The notes: a model not told the origin generated them from the letters alone. A stretch of 64,000 nt of DNA from Paralvinella palmiformis (GCA_025642065.1 JAODUP010000152.1:159001-223000); one strand, 5' to 3'. Positions 23,715-37,878 are shown, counted from the stretch's first letter. Numbers and translations: made by a program.

Positions 23715-24614
23715 TATAGTTAGACGGATTTGAAACAGTTTATTAATTATAACAATATTGACCAAGGAAGACACCATGTTTGAATCGGATTCGAACTCTA
23801 TTCTGGAGGTTTGATATGCCCTATTTTATTCACTGCGCTATTTGAACCCCCCTCTTTTATTACATAATATAGTGTTTTATGGGAATATTACGCATTATTG
23901 ATTATATCTGTGTCTAACTGCATCTAGTAGGCACTGGATCAGAGACGTGGTCTAAACAATTGGCGAATTAAAAAGAAAATATAACCGGAGTCTACCGTAT
24001 CCTGTTAATAACAAAACCAATAAACTGGTATGAATAGCAAAAAAGAATGTGTTGATTATGTAATAAAAGATCAATCTGAAGTAGTCAAAATAATTGAACA
24101 TGTAGACTACCATAAATGTGCTGATATTATGAAGTCCGACGAAGATTAAACATAACAATTTATATGTCAGTTCTTATTTAATAATGATATTTAGTCGTCA
24201 GTAACTAGTTCTGAATGTATCTAGTCCTGAACTCTTTCACAAATATCGGTTGGTTAAAAAACTGAATCAGTTCGGAAACATACATCTTTATCGTGAGATA
24301 ATTTAAACATCTGACTATTAACTGTATAAGGAACGATGCGTTATATTTGGAAGATATTTCTATATATATATATATATATTGTTCACATAAATAATTATCT
24401 ATTCAAAACTATTCTAACGTTTTCAAGATGTACTATTTTTTTAAAATTATTCTTAGTCTATATCGCATGAACGATACATCATGACTCGGCAGGTTAGCAA
24501 TTACTCTTCCTTCTTTTTTAAGCCAAGAATTTCTAAAACTATTTACCGCTAATAAATATTTAAATAAAAAGAAAAGTTCAAGATATCAATCAAGTAACTG
24601 TTTGGTCAGTGTGA

Positions 24615-24651
<37 letters not shown>

Positions 24652-24860
24652 TTTATGTTGGTGGTGGTTGCGATGTAATAGTTGTTGTTATTTTTTTATC
24701 TTGGTGCTGTTATTGCAGTTGCTAAAATATAAATAAAAACCAATGAATATGAATATAAGAAAAAGCACAACATTTGTAACATACAAAAATACACAAGTAA
24801 CTAAATGTCAGAGATCTATCAGGTAACGCATCTATCATGTTAGAAAGGAAATTGTCTGAG
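23715..24860. other. No recognised gene; short TA and AAT microsatellites
   Basis: Contains TA repeats at about 24359-24380 and an AAT run at about 24616-24650. No exon-like frame was supported. Confidence 0.45.
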
Positions 24861-24915
24861 ATTAACTGATGAAATGCTCAGACTTATTATTAATTTTTAA
24901 GATTTTAGGCCTGTA

Positions 24916-24918
24916 TAT

Positions 24919-24970
<52 letters not shown>

Positions 24971-24990
24971 CTAAAATATATACACAGAGA

Positions 24991-25026
<36 letters not shown>

Positions 25027-25040
25027 TATATATATATATG
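24916..25040. repeat. (TA)n, (GA)n, (TA)n compound microsatellite
   Basis: Two TA tracts flank a GA tract. It directly precedes a SINE of family 2. Confidence 0.93.
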
Positions 25041-25069
25041 TAGCAATGCTTTGTCATAGTCCAGTTCGA

Positions 25070-25258
25070 GGAATTATTAGGACGTCTCTCTGGTCTAACG
25101 ACAGATTGTTGCCACAGGAGTTCGAATTTCGGCGTGGGCTTATCTGAAGGATGTTTCATCTTTGACTTCGGCTCATTACCTTTAGATGTCGCTCGGCCAA
25201 TTTAGCCTACCATCTGCACAAAAGTGGCTGTAAAACATCAATCATCATCATCATCATA
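25070..25258 (+). repeat. SINE family 2, plus-strand copy
   Basis: The head is CTGGTCTAACGACAGATTGT then GGAGTTCGAATTTCGGCGTG (box B-like). The body is GGATGTTTCATCTTTGACTT, GGCTCATTACCTTTAGATGT and CTCGGCCAATTTAGCCTACC. The tail is GTGGCTGTAAAACATCAATC with ATC repeats. Confidence 0.82.
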
Positions 25259-25429
25259 GAGGAATTATTCGGGATTGGACTATAATATTGCATTTCTCAT
25301 CATTTATGTACTTACTAATAAACCGTATATTTCTTATTTGATAATAACAGGGCTTACATATATAATTCACCCACTTCGCCATTCCTATTATTAAACATAA
25401 TCTCAACGATTTCCCACAGGCATGGAAGG

Positions 25430-26060
25430 ACCTTTATGCGAAGATTCTGTTTTCTCCTTATGTTACCTGGATGAGAATACAATTAATTCGGTGTTATCCA
25501 TGTTCAATTTCCGCATGTTGCTGGTTATCCAAATACTTATGGCTAGAATACAAGTTTCAGATGAAGATGAAATATCTCCCAATTTATCATATGACTTTAA
25601 GGTCATGAAGACTTGAGTATCAAAGGTATAACAATGATATTTAATGTTATGCCGTTTAATGATTTCACCATTTGGCTTAGTACACATACAGTAATTCTTT
25701 TGTCCTTAAACGAATCCCCGTGATACACCAAAGGTTCTGTTGGCGAAGTACCATTTTAACCAGAGTAAGGTATTTTCCTTGAAGTCAAAGGAACAATCTA
25801 AATGTTTCATAATCATGGGTGATCGATTAAATCAAAGGTGCACAATTAATACAGCCATGAATGATTCATCCAGAGCTTCAGCAATGTCACTGTGCACTTT
25901 CAACAGAGTAGACATTTGAATAACCTCTACGATAAGAAGTCTGATAATAATCATGGAGCTCGTATCATGGATCACGTTTGTTTCTCTATATGCCATGCCA
26001 CTATCTTTTCGATGAGTTTGGAGATAAAAGGAGGGTTCTGACTCAGCCATTATATACTTG
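25430..26060 (-). mobile_element. L2-like LINE reverse transcriptase fragment
   Basis: The minus strand encodes LLKVHSDIAEALDESFMAVL (about 25900), then KPNGEIIKRHNIKYHCYTFD, DTQVFMTLKSYDKLGDISSS and SNMRKLNMDNTELIVFSSR. The motif order matches RT palm and thumb of L2-type elements. The catalytic YADD reads YTFD, and there are frameshifts, so it is dead. It is distinct from family A. Confidence 0.8.
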
Positions 26061-26064
26061 TACT

Positions 26065-26530
26065 GGCTGTTATCAGTGGTAGCAGTTGATCACACAGTTC
26101 TTCAAAATCCCAGTAGACAGCTGATCTAAATCGCATGACTCTGTTTGACCGACCTCAACCGCAGAGGCTAGTCGAAACGTCTCTAGCAATTTCACATTAT
26201 ACATAATATCGGCCTGCGTGGCGATATTTCAGCCATTATTAGGGGAATGCGAAATAATCGTATTCCCGATAATTGTTATTATTCATGAAATTGCTGAACT
26301 TGTCTCCTTGGATTTCAACGGTTGCAAACTGTGAAAGATTTACATCTAAATTACTTCCTGTAAAGGTCCGTGTTAATTTGAATAGTTCCTCTTGATTTTT
26401 TCTATATTACTCTATCAATGTACAATAGAAACACCTCTTCTCCTCGAAAAATGCTGTATTCATTTGGTTACAGCATTCTCGGCATATTTCAAAGTGCACA
26501 GTTAAGGAAGTTTAGCACCAGCTTCTTTCT
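26065..26530. other. No recognised feature
   Basis: The sequence between the LINE fragment and the right arm of the inverted duplication was not assigned. Confidence 0.4.
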
Positions 26531-26537
26531 GCTTTCC

Positions 26538-27599
<1,062 letters not shown>

Positions 27600-28440
27600 G
27601 AACACACAAAGAATAATCACTTGGGTAGCTTTCTCTTAATGGTAATCGTCATTCCGGGAAACCTGGAAGCTAAATGTGAAAGTGAACAGTTGCAATAGAA
27701 TTAGAAGTGTTAGATTGTAGGCTTTTGGCTATAAATACATGAGTCTAGTAAGCACCATATAACTCTAACTCGACAGGTGTTAGATGACAAATTCTCTTTC
27801 AGTTCGAAGCTGCAATAAAGCAAACCATTCAGTAAGAGGTCAATGACATACACCAATTCCACTGGAAAGTAAAGATAGACAATGACAATGAATGACAATG
27901 AATTTATTTCCAATTTACACATATGTATCTATCTAATCCATATTCTATTACTAATCTTCCGTCTTGCTGTTGGGCGTTGTTGGATTATTGCAGAATATGA
28001 GCCTGTAATTTGTAGTTAGAAACGATATGAACTCGCAAAATAGATATCAATGCCAAAGTGCCCACTCATAAGAAGTAAATCAGTTAGTCAAGCGAATAAC
28101 ACAAAGTCCTTAGAACAGGGTAGCTGTTTTCCGGTTATAAGCATAATTAAATAATAAATAATAAAGTTTAAAACAGAACGAAAGATCAAAGTTGAAGAAT
28201 AAAGAGAACATTTAACTTTGTTTAAATTTTCAATGAAATAATATTGTTTTATTATTTGTACCATCTTGTTAAATTTCTACTTCGTCACTCATACAACTGA
28301 GCTAATATAACGACATTTGATTGACTGAAATGGGGTTATATAGACCGAAGGTTTATTATTTTGATGGACGAATACTGGTTAGTTAGTAACTGTCATTCTG
28401 AAGACACCTCATGGTTAATATTGGCAATTTATCTCCTATA
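27600..28440. other. No recognised gene or element
   Basis: Nothing could be supported on either strand. Confidence 0.4.
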
Positions 28441-28447
28441 AAGCCCA

Positions 28448-28448
28448 G

Positions 28449-28496
<48 letters not shown>

Positions 28497-28569
28497 TCTC
28501 TCTGCCTCTCTCTTGTCTCTCCTCTCTCTCTCTCTCCCTCTCCTCCCCTCTCTCTCTCTCTCTCTCTCT

Positions 28570-28621
<52 letters not shown>
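28448..28621. repeat. (TC)n-(TA)n compound microsatellite
   Basis: TC tracts with short interruptions (TTCTCTCGTC, CTGCC) are followed by about 50 bases of TA. Confidence 0.95.
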
Positions 28622-28622
<1 letters not shown>

Positions 28623-29452
28623 CCTAATGATCTCAGTACGTGTTTCTTAATACCAAGGATGCTTGTAGTCAACCTCCAGTCGGAAAGTGGACTAATGTAA
28701 TTGCCCTCCAGGTAAATAATCCTGATGACGTTCAGATAACAAGCCACACTTTGTGGTGTCAGCGAGTGTGCCAGGAAGAAGGGAAAGTGAAACAATAATG
28801 CTGAATTTTCCGGTACGGTATCATATCGGAAAAGGAGACAGGAAATATAACATACACCTCTCTGTGATCTCTATGATTGTTGGGTGTTTGCTGCATAAGC
28901 TGCACGCCGATAACTAGAAATCTCCCTATCTAGTACCACCTCTCGTTCAAGGATATTTGAAGGAGTAAACTGCTAAACAGATGACAACTGGATCATAATG
29001 GCATATGATTTAGTAAGTTGAACACTGGATCAACAATATACCTCTTCTTTTGCTAGGAATTTTATAGCATACGTCAATAATGAGCTATTATGAATCCGTG
29101 ATAGGACACCAGCAATTAAAGATTTTCATTCGATTTCACAAAGGAACCACAAATTGAGATGGCATTGAATGCTGTGAACCATAATAACTCCTTTAACATG
29201 ACGTTAGTTTTTACGTGTTGCCCCCTCCAAGCCTTTGTTATCTGTACGTGTGTGAATGAATCCTTTAGTCCAGAAGGGGGTAATGGTGAAGTATCCATAT
29301 AGATGATTGTATCGGGCTGCGGCTTCCGGTTATCCGGGATATAAACCATGGCACTGAGTTATTGTAATTTTTATGCCTAATGTTTATTTTGGCATAGGGA
29401 AGACAATCTACTCATTTTATAAAGCTTTTCTGTAGCAATGAACAGTGTTATG

Positions 29453-29543
<91 letters not shown>

Positions 29544-29760
29544 AGGGACACAATACGCTCTGTGGTGGTATAGACTTTCTGATATTGATAGTGTAGCCAA
29601 GCATTGCGCGTAATTTCTGAAGAGTATCCATAGTTCTTGACGTCATTGTTCTGTTGTCTTAATACAGAGAACATCATCACGATAACATAACGTTCAATGC
29701 TATCCTTTCATTTCCATCCTATTCTCTGCGTGATTATATCATAGTATAATCCTTACCACC
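28622..29760 (-). mobile_element. DIRS- or Gypsy-like RT-RNase H remnant
   Basis: Read on the minus strand, the order is CYRDDVLCI (RT YxDD box, about 29690), [15 protein letters not shown] (about 29600), a TA microsatellite, YMDTSPLPPSG and KAWRGQHVKTNVMLKELLW (RNase H start, 29300-29170), then LNVI followed by SPLSDWRLTTSILG (28760-28660). LGxxINxxKS, TDAS, then LKELL, then NVxAD and DWxL is the RT to RNase H order of DIRS-like elements. Multiple frameshifts make it a relic. Gypsy-like origin is not excluded. Confidence 0.55.
29456..29541. repeat. (TA)n microsatellite inside the RT-RNase H remnant
   Basis: About 85 bases of uninterrupted TA separate the RT and RNase H relics. Confidence 0.96.
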
Positions 29761-29764
29761 AGTG

Positions 29765-30590
29765 AATTTATATTTACGTGATGATAGGCCGCACTCTAAT
29801 ATCCAAAGGACACATCCAGGGACTGACAGCAGAATCGACTCGAAGGTTTGATTCCATCGGTTAGTGTAATGATTAAACCACCAGCTCCGTGTGGTCTGAC
29901 GTAGTCTGTAATTAACCTGGGATCAGATGAGGCATATATTTAGGAATAGCACCAAGAACACTTATTATCCTGGTTTTAGGACTACCAACAACATTGTGGC
30001 TCTTTGATATATTGGCTTTCAATTGCTTTTCAGCTCTTTCTCTGTTACAAGAAGCAGATTTATAGTTTGCACACTACCGCCAAAGGTGAAAACTCATCAA
30101 TTATCCGGAAGACATATTTTAGTCTACGTAATAAATATTCCCTAGCTGGATCAGTAAATAAATGCCTTTCCTATGCAAAAAGGCCATAACACTGCTTAGT
30201 TTACATACTTTAGCATAGCCTCCAATATCCTTTCCTGTACCAAAAGATAATTGTAAATCCTCATGGCTGGATAACGTATTGTCCTTCGGTAACATCATCT
30301 GGATACTCCCCTGTCCAGAACGTCATACGCTGCAACTTTTGACACAAAACCGGGGAATCCTTCATTACTACCATACCACAGATCATCTCCCGAGCGTGGG
30401 CTAGCATCCCACTTACCTAAGCAACGTACTCGGCTATAAAAACATTGACAACAGAATGTACTTGAGAATGCTTGCCCGGACGAGGAAGAGTCTTCATCAC
30501 GAAGACCTATGAAGCCCAGGACAGAAGACTTTGGAAGACTGTGGTCATTGGCCTATGTTCCAGGAGTGACGATGGGCATACGTAAGTAAG
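29765..30590. other. Unassigned; possible retroelement relic
   Basis: On the plus strand around 30480-30590 the translation has EAQDRRLWKTVV and, in another frame, KTLEDCGHWPMFQE followed by RWAYVSK. These resemble the end of some LINE ORFs. The similarity is too weak to name an element. Confidence 0.25.

Positions 30591-30591
<1 letters not shown>

Positions 30592-30620
<29 letters not shown>
30592..30620. repeat. Short (TA)n tract
   Basis: A perfect TA tract of about 29 bases. Confidence 0.9.
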
Positions 30621-30621
<1 letters not shown>

Positions 30622-30624
30622 TGC

Positions 30625-31790
30625 AGTCATCCAACTAGATATGTGACATGCAAATCAGACACAGGAACATAGTTAGACAGATTAACCAATAGACGTAAAG
30701 TGCTAAAATAGTCGCAGACAAACATATACAACGCGATCACTCAAGGTTTTGCATGCTTTTGCCTTTGATACGCAAGCGGAATTGTGTCATTAAAGGAGCT
30801 CACATGTCTATATATTGCTATTGGCGGTTCGATAACAATGCCTGGGTCTAAGGTAATGTCTAAATAAATAAACAACCAATGAATCTTGGATATATTTGAT
30901 CGTTCTGCTTAAATTGCGTTGACAGTAATATTCATATAATAAATAAGTTTTTCTTCAATGTCACTAGGTGATAGAACTCGGTTAAACTTCGCAAGGGGAG
31001 ATAATTACGACACTATTAAATTCATTTAATAAATTATTTGGGGACAAGAAGGAAAACAAACCATGCACTTTACATTACCGGAAAAAGCTTAAAGATACAT
31101 ATTTCGTTTGGGGAAGAATTGTACTGTCAGTAGCCTACATTCATGGCGTAATTAAAAATAATTATTATATATATTATGACAACTCAGGTCATCACCGTTC
31201 ATGTTAATCCAGAATAATGTATTAGACAGGGTGCTAATGATGTTGGATGTTTGAGCAATCAACTCTTCTGGTAGCTGGTCAACTCTGTAACACAAATAGG
31301 GGAATCAGGATGTGGGCATGTTGAACGGAAAATAAAACAAAACATTATCTATATTATTAAAAAATATATGTAATCATATGAATGACTAAACAACACAGTT
31401 TTACAAAATCATAATTTGATTCAAAGATATTTTATAATTAACCATAAGGGACAATTTGGAATAAGATTCTGCCTCCTTAATTGCTTTCAGCTGTTTATAT
31501 AAGATTGGGAAACACAAACCTGGTTATAAAAGGAATAATGAAACTATGGTATATGTATGTATAGATATACTTCCATGCTCAATCTGATCTAAATGTTTGT
31601 TCTTCAAAGATATGGCCAGCCATATCGTTTTAATACATTGTCATTCACTTGTATATTACAGCCATTTCAATACAAATTTACCTGACTTACCTCGTTATTA
31701 ATTACTAGACAGCCATTAATAATGAAAATAGGCATAAACTGAATTCATTTGTCTAGTCTAGATTGTTCTGTGTTTGTGTGGGTGAGTATG
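30625..31790. other. No recognised gene or element
   Basis: AT-rich sequence. No exon, RNA gene or repeat family could be supported. Confidence 0.4.
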
Positions 31791-31799
31791 TGTGATTGT

Positions 31800-31850
31800 G
31801 TGTATATATATGTGTGTGTGTGTGTGTATGTGTGTGTATGTGTGTGTGGT

Positions 31851-31932
<82 letters not shown>
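31800..31932. repeat. (GT)n microsatellite
   Basis: An interrupted then perfect GT tract of about 130 bases, about 70 bases upstream of a hAT-like copy. Confidence 0.95.
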
Positions 31933-31937
<5 letters not shown>

Positions 31938-32000
31938 GGTGTTGTTGTATTTGAGTTTCTAGATCACGATGATCCTACATCTCTGAACGTACATTGATAT

Positions 32001-32640
32001 CTAGGGGTGACTGAACTAATTTTATTTTATACTTGAGTAGAAGTAAAAGGAAATCTGTAAAGGTGTATTTGAACTACTTTCTAAAACTAATTGAAGTAAT
32101 ATTTGAAGTAAAAGTAGAAGATAACATTTAATGTAACATAAACTACGTTAATCAAATACATAGTACCCAAGATTGAACCCACTTCGTCTACATACATGTG
32201 CTGTCAACTTAAGTTCACTGCGTTTCACTGAACAAAGCCTTTGTTCGACTTCAGCAAAAGCTGATTTTTAAAGTTTATGTAGCCAATGGGATTACAAATC
32301 TAATTATGATGAATCTTAGAAAACAGTTGGTTTCAGCTGAGACATTGTATAACAAAGTGAGCCTTCAAAAATATATTGACAAAATTATGACGAGTATTGA
32401 ATGTCAGTGACCATCAGCTAAAACGTCTATACCAAATGGTAGCATTTTTACTAAACTCATTTCAATACCACACCATAATAAAATATATTTGTTTACCATA
32501 AACTCATCAAAGATACACAAGTTTGTGACAACTTGCAATGCACCAACTGTATCAATTGTCTCTTAAATCGTAGGCTATGATACGATTGAATAAGTAGCGA
32601 AAATATCGCGAAGTAAATGAAAGTAACGAAGTAAAATGTA
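32001..32640. mobile_element. Non-autonomous hAT-like element, second copy, 3' truncated
   Basis: It starts AGGGGTGACTGAACTAATTT and shares GAAGTAAAAGTAGAAGATAA, CGACTTCAGCAAAAGCTGAT and AGTAACGAAGTAAAATGTAG with 19647-20530. The right terminal repeat is missing. A SINE family 2 head follows directly. Confidence 0.65.
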
Positions 32641-32685
32641 GCGTGTTGTAGTGATCTGTGGTCCAACACGCTATGACTTGACTAT
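32641..32685 (-). repeat. SINE family 2 head fragment
   Basis: The reverse complement of GTAGTGATCTGTGGTCCAAC matches GTTGGACCACAGATCACTAC at 20157-20176. Confidence 0.6.
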
Positions 32686-32689
32686 GCAG

Positions 32690-33585
32690 GCGCCCCTAAC
32701 AAACGAATCGTTTTGAATCACAACTGTTAGAGTAAAATATTTAGTAAAAACGTACAAACGTACAGTATTCTATTGCGTTCTAACATTAAGTAAACCATAA
32801 AGTGTCGTACCAAAGCCAGCAGACAATCATAAGCAGAATGTGATCCAAATAATGAACATTAAACATATTTGACTTCGTATTAACTTAACTCAAACCCCAA
32901 TTTAGCTTAATTATGCATTAATTGAATTTTACAGAAAATAATGAGATAGTGATTGAGTTATTCGTTTTGTTTAGCCTCAGTGACGAGTACCATATATATG
33001 CACTTAACCCTAATTAATGCGATGTATTAATACAGGATAATTAATCAAATTTGGTGTTCGGTACTAGACTATCTCTGTATAATTTGACAAATGATGATTT
33101 ATACTTCTTTGTTATGCAATATAAATTAGTGATGTATTGTCTTCAAAGTGGATGAGAATCTTATGATTTCAGGGTGAACACCTTTGAAATAGCTTACACT
33201 ATATTTTGAGAACAAGATAATGATATACCCGAGGAGAAAGAAGATGAACATAAAACAGACTATTTGCTTATTATCATTTTGGTTGCTAAAGATCCAAATA
33301 AAGTTTTTTAAATTGATATGCGTATTTGAATATATTCAAATACCGATTTAAATATATTCCTATTTTCATCGTTATACATTAGGACCGCATGTACACAAGT
33401 CACACTTTCCGAAGTATTCATATTTTGAAAACTGTCATTAATACATTGATGGACATTTTCATAAATAAATTATGACAACCCTAGAGAATATTTTGGGCTG
33501 TGTAAATATGTATATTTAATCAGCAGATTATTTAAGATATTTTTGTTCTTTTGACTGGTTCGATTCCACACAATTAGTCGATTTA
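32690..33585. other. No recognised gene or element
   Basis: Only a short TTTTGTTTAGCCTCAG block at about 32967, also seen near 2355, was noted. Confidence 0.4.
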
Positions 33586-33587
33586 TT

Positions 33588-33609
33588 ACTATTATTATTA
33601 TTATTATTA

Positions 33610-33647
<38 letters not shown>

Positions 33648-33690
33648 CATCATCATCATCATCATCATCGTCAGCATCATCATCATGATG
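33588..33690. repeat. (TTA)n-(TCA)n trinucleotide microsatellite
   Basis: A TTA run of about 60 bases becomes a TCA run of about 30 bases. Confidence 0.93.
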
Positions 33691-36070
33691 ATTATATTAG
33701 TGGTTTATTATAATGAATAGTATTACTGCTATAATAAAAAACTAAATGAATATTTCTAGATTTTTATTTAGCGATAGTCTTATTTCGCATTATTTACCCT
33801 ATTTAAGTTCTTATTATATATTCCGACAGTGGTTGTTGACGAATTGGTTAAGATTATGTGAAAGATATCGGACATTGAAAATTAAATTATGATTTAGGCA
33901 ATATTACTGCCACGTCATTATCCTAATATTAAGATTAATTAGATTATTCGTATATTAAAAAACTTCTTATATACTCTATATTTTAAACGTTTCTAATTGG
34001 ATGTAAATTCACCAGTGGTAAGAGCATATGCTTCCATTTTGATTTGTGGGCAATCTTCGGTCTAACTAATTTAAATAAGTTTGATATACAGGTGGGATTG
34101 AACTAAATTAGAGAGTTTCTAAACAGAAAATAATTTCAAATGGGAAAAGGCAATAATTGTTCAGAATGTATATATTAGTTTTTAATAATAGGTGATAAAC
34201 CACCAAAAAGATATTAGAACACATTCTAAAACTGACAGAAAATTTCAGAAAGCGATTTGAATTATTAAAAGTGGAAAGTTATTAGATAAATAATATTAAT
34301 ACTGAAATTATTTATTGCTAAGATACATTTCGTATTAAATTATCTATATTTGGTACTGAAATAATCCCGATTTTCACGTTCCTTTCTTATACATATTTTT
34401 AGATAATGCTTAAGTGTATAACGAAGTACGAAGTTTACTAATTTTGAGAAACATATGAGATATATGAATAGCACATTATCTACTGACATCATCATATGTA
34501 CGTTAATGGACATACAAAGTAGACGAGTAGGTGGGATTGTTGAAAACGAAATATATTTACAATTCTATCTAAATAAAGTATTAAACGAAAATAAGAAAAA
34601 GAACACGGCTTTTCATTGAGCAACACATTCCAATACTGGTGCTCTTAATAAGAAAATACATTTCGCCATGAAACATATCGATAAACGAAAACATTTGAGT
34701 TTTAGAGACGAAATTTCCAGGTCAAAGCAACTTTTGTTAGTCGCGAATAGAAATCAATAAAAGAATATTTACTAGTTGGAATGAGAAAATGCCCCGTCCC
34801 CACAATGAACTCGCTGAAAAGCATTTTGATGATTAATGGTGAGGATATAAGTCTCTAATAATTGCCATGTGCTATAAAATAAAACTTTGCGTCGGATACG
34901 GAAACAAGTATTTCAAAATCCATTCACCAATTTCTGGATTAGATTGTCTGATCATCAAATTATGACAGATTAAAAAGCTTTACCATAATGACAAAATAGA
35001 TTTAAGTATTTACTTTTCAGCTACCCCCAGTTCTATATAGATATTTGGAGAACCAAATTGATACACTGCATTATCAACATTTCCTTTTCCAGTTAAGTGA
35101 TGTCTCAGCCTTGGTAAAATGAATCTATGAATATGTTCAATTATAACCTTCTTAATTAATGAATATGTTACTACATCTAAATTATTCGTCGTTTTTTTAA
35201 TGTTTGATCAAGATATATCGTATTATATTAATATCGTGAGTCTGACAACAGTGATCTGAGTAGAGATGACAATAAGTTATTATTTATGATATTCTTCATA
35301 TCATTGAAATGTCTCAAAAAAGAAAACAGATCAATCTATGTCAATATAAATATTATAATTAATCATGACCTGAGATCTCAGTCTTAATCGGAAAATGACC
35401 AACTGGTAATTATTGAAATGGCTAACCGTTTCCGATAATGGTAATGCCACTCACTTATATAAAATAAATATGCCATATTACGACAAACCAAAGTTGCTCT
35501 TTTGCCAAATTTAATCAGGCTGTAACACTGGAATATATACCTGAAGGAAGGAGCACTAGATGATATCCCTCAAGCACGGGCAACTGGCCATGATTGAAAC
35601 CGTGACTTACAAGATCGAAGGAACTCCCTATACTTAGATAAAAACATAAAGCTATATTTAGCTGCAAATTGTTCAACGTTGGAATATTATCACAGCAATT
35701 TAGCTATCAGAATGGCAAACAACATCATTAAGCTACTGATGGACCTTGGTCTAACACAGAATCGCTCGACGGAAATAATTATTAGATAATGTCTTAGCGT
35801 ACCGTTTTATTAGCTAATTATTCACTGAACTCTTAGGATATAATGCAAATACCATATGGAATTAAGATCTAAATTACTAATTAAATTTGATTGTTTTTGT
35901 AGTTGTATTAGAATTGGCGTCTTCAATTGTTACTAACTTTAGCCATGTTCTTGGCTTTGCTTGGAAATTACTCTATGTCATAGGGCGCCTGTTTAAGTCT
36001 TTTTTTAAAGATTAATAATAATCATAATAATGCTGCTGCTGCTGATAATAATAATTGCAAAAATGGCAAT
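33691..36070. other. 2.4 kb of AT-rich DNA without recognised features
   Basis: No open frame with protein-like composition and no repeat family was recognised on either strand. Confidence 0.4.
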
Positions 36071-36074
36071 TATT

Positions 36075-36300
36075 TATTTTACGTGGCTTAGCTACCTCAA
36101 ATGAGGTAGCCGCATATGGCCTGTTATTTACTAATTCTAAATAAGTTTATAGTTTACAATAAATGACATATATGGCGGAGAAAACCTTGCCAGTTCCACG
36201 GCCGGGATTCGAACCTCCAACCTCCCGGCACAGCATGACCATGAGTAAGAAAGTCCCACGCTTTTACTCACTAGGCCTTAGAGGCGGTTTTTAAATGAGA
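36075..36300 (-). repeat. tRNA-derived SINE, family 3
   Basis: The minus strand begins CGCCTCTAAGGCCTAGTGAG, then GGGAGGTTGGAGGTTCGAAT (a clear box B, GGTTCGAATCC) and CCGGCCGTGGAACTGGCAAG. A 3' body without resemblance to families 1 and 2 follows. Confidence 0.65.
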
Positions 36301-36304
36301 AATA

Positions 36305-36930
36305 GCAGGTGCTACAGTTTAATTTAAATTGAAGAAAAAACATTCTAGACATAAAGGCCATGCAATAAGAAGTTTGTTTTCTAGACAGCCTGTTGTGTCT
36401 ATAAAACTTGAATCAACCTATTGCTCTCAACGTAAATGATGATTTATCACTTGTCACTTCTAATCTTACTCATCACATAATCCATTGTTCTTTCGTTTTC
36501 CATTAAATCTTTCTTCTCCTCATTTATTCTATCTTTTTAATCCCCCCTCTTCGTGCTTCAGTCAACTTATACCATAGACTGAACTTACGCCGTATTTCTT
36601 TCAATTATCTTCTTAGGTTAACACTGTACTAAATCATGAAGGTTAGCCTGTTAAGTTAACAGTGGTTATTACATAAATACTACAAATTAAATAAGAGCAC
36701 TGTTGGATGAAATTTATAACGGACAAATGTTATTGAGTAGATATCAACTTAATTTGAACTTGATATTACAAATCATGTCATAAAATTGAATGTACGTTGT
36801 ATCGTAGAATATATTATCTGTTATCAAACCGTGGAATATAATGCTTGAAGAAATATATATTTCAAATAATATTATATGATGAAAATACTGAGAATGGTAA
36901 TTATAATAATACGGGTACAGGTGCTGCTGC
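36305..36930. other. No recognised feature
   Basis: AT-rich and unassigned. Confidence 0.4.
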
Positions 36931-36935
36931 TGCTG

Positions 36936-36940
36936 ATGTA

Positions 36941-36988
<48 letters not shown>
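36936..36988. repeat. (AAT)n microsatellite
   Basis: A perfect AAT run preceded by GCTGCTGCTGCTGATGTA. Confidence 0.95.
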
Positions 36989-36989
<1 letters not shown>

Positions 36990-37159
36990 GATGCAGTAGG
37001 GTACAGATAATCTCTGTAAGAAGATTCCTATTTAACTAGCAGCTGACACAGACCTTGGTAATATTAACATCCCTTCTGTGTAACACGATTTAGGAATCTA
37101 TCTCTGTCATTATCATTTCAAAAAAATGTACGATAATAATAAATGCCGTCTTCGGCGAG

Positions 37160-37160
37160 T

Positions 37161-37195
<35 letters not shown>

Positions 37196-37335
37196 TATAA
37201 TAATAATAATAATAATTTTTGAAGAATTGGGGTGATATAATCATATTTTCAAGTATTTGTCACTGTGTGAGCTGCACTATGAATAATAATACATGCCATA
37301 TAACAGGGAGTTACAGTATTCAATGGGATAACTAA
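37160..37335 (-). mobile_element. Short LINE family A fragment with adjoining (AAT)n
   Basis: After an AAT run (37160-37216) the minus strand matches 41985-42120 of LINE A. AATTCTTCAAAAATTATT, ATGATTATATCACCCCAATT, AGTGCAGCTCACACAGTGAC and TGTAACTCCCTGTTATATGG have near matches there. Confidence 0.75.
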
Positions 37336-37619
37336 CAAAAGCATGGACTACAGTTACAAGTGCTTCTTGTGTAACAAAACCCTTTAAAGATAAGTGTAAT
37401 ATATTAGTTGTGATATATTCTTATTATAATATAAGCAATATAACATATAACTATAATTTTTAATAACAGAATTTATCAAATAAAACGCTAATTCTGGAAA
37501 AGTTGTATTGATTAATTTAGTAATTTAGTGATTAATTAATTAAATAATTAATTAACTTATTGAACAAGTGATTGTGTGATTGAGTAATAAAATGAGTGTG
37601 TGTGTGTCAATGATCAGTA

Positions 37620-37752
<133 letters not shown>

Positions 37753-37769
37753 GCGCGGATGTGTGTTAA

Positions 37770-37836
37770 GAGAGGGAGAGTAAGTGAGAGAGAAAAAATG
37801 AGAGAGAGAGAGAGCACGCGAACGAGCGAGCGAGCG

Positions 37837-37876
<40 letters not shown>

Positions 37877-37878
37877 AG

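Noticed and set aside
28571..28795. Leucine-rich host exon on the minus strand
   Set aside because: NVI and DWRL in this position fit the end of a retroelement RNase H domain better, in order with the RT relic upstream.
31749..31997. Val-Cys-rich open frame
   Set aside because: Translation of the GT microsatellite.
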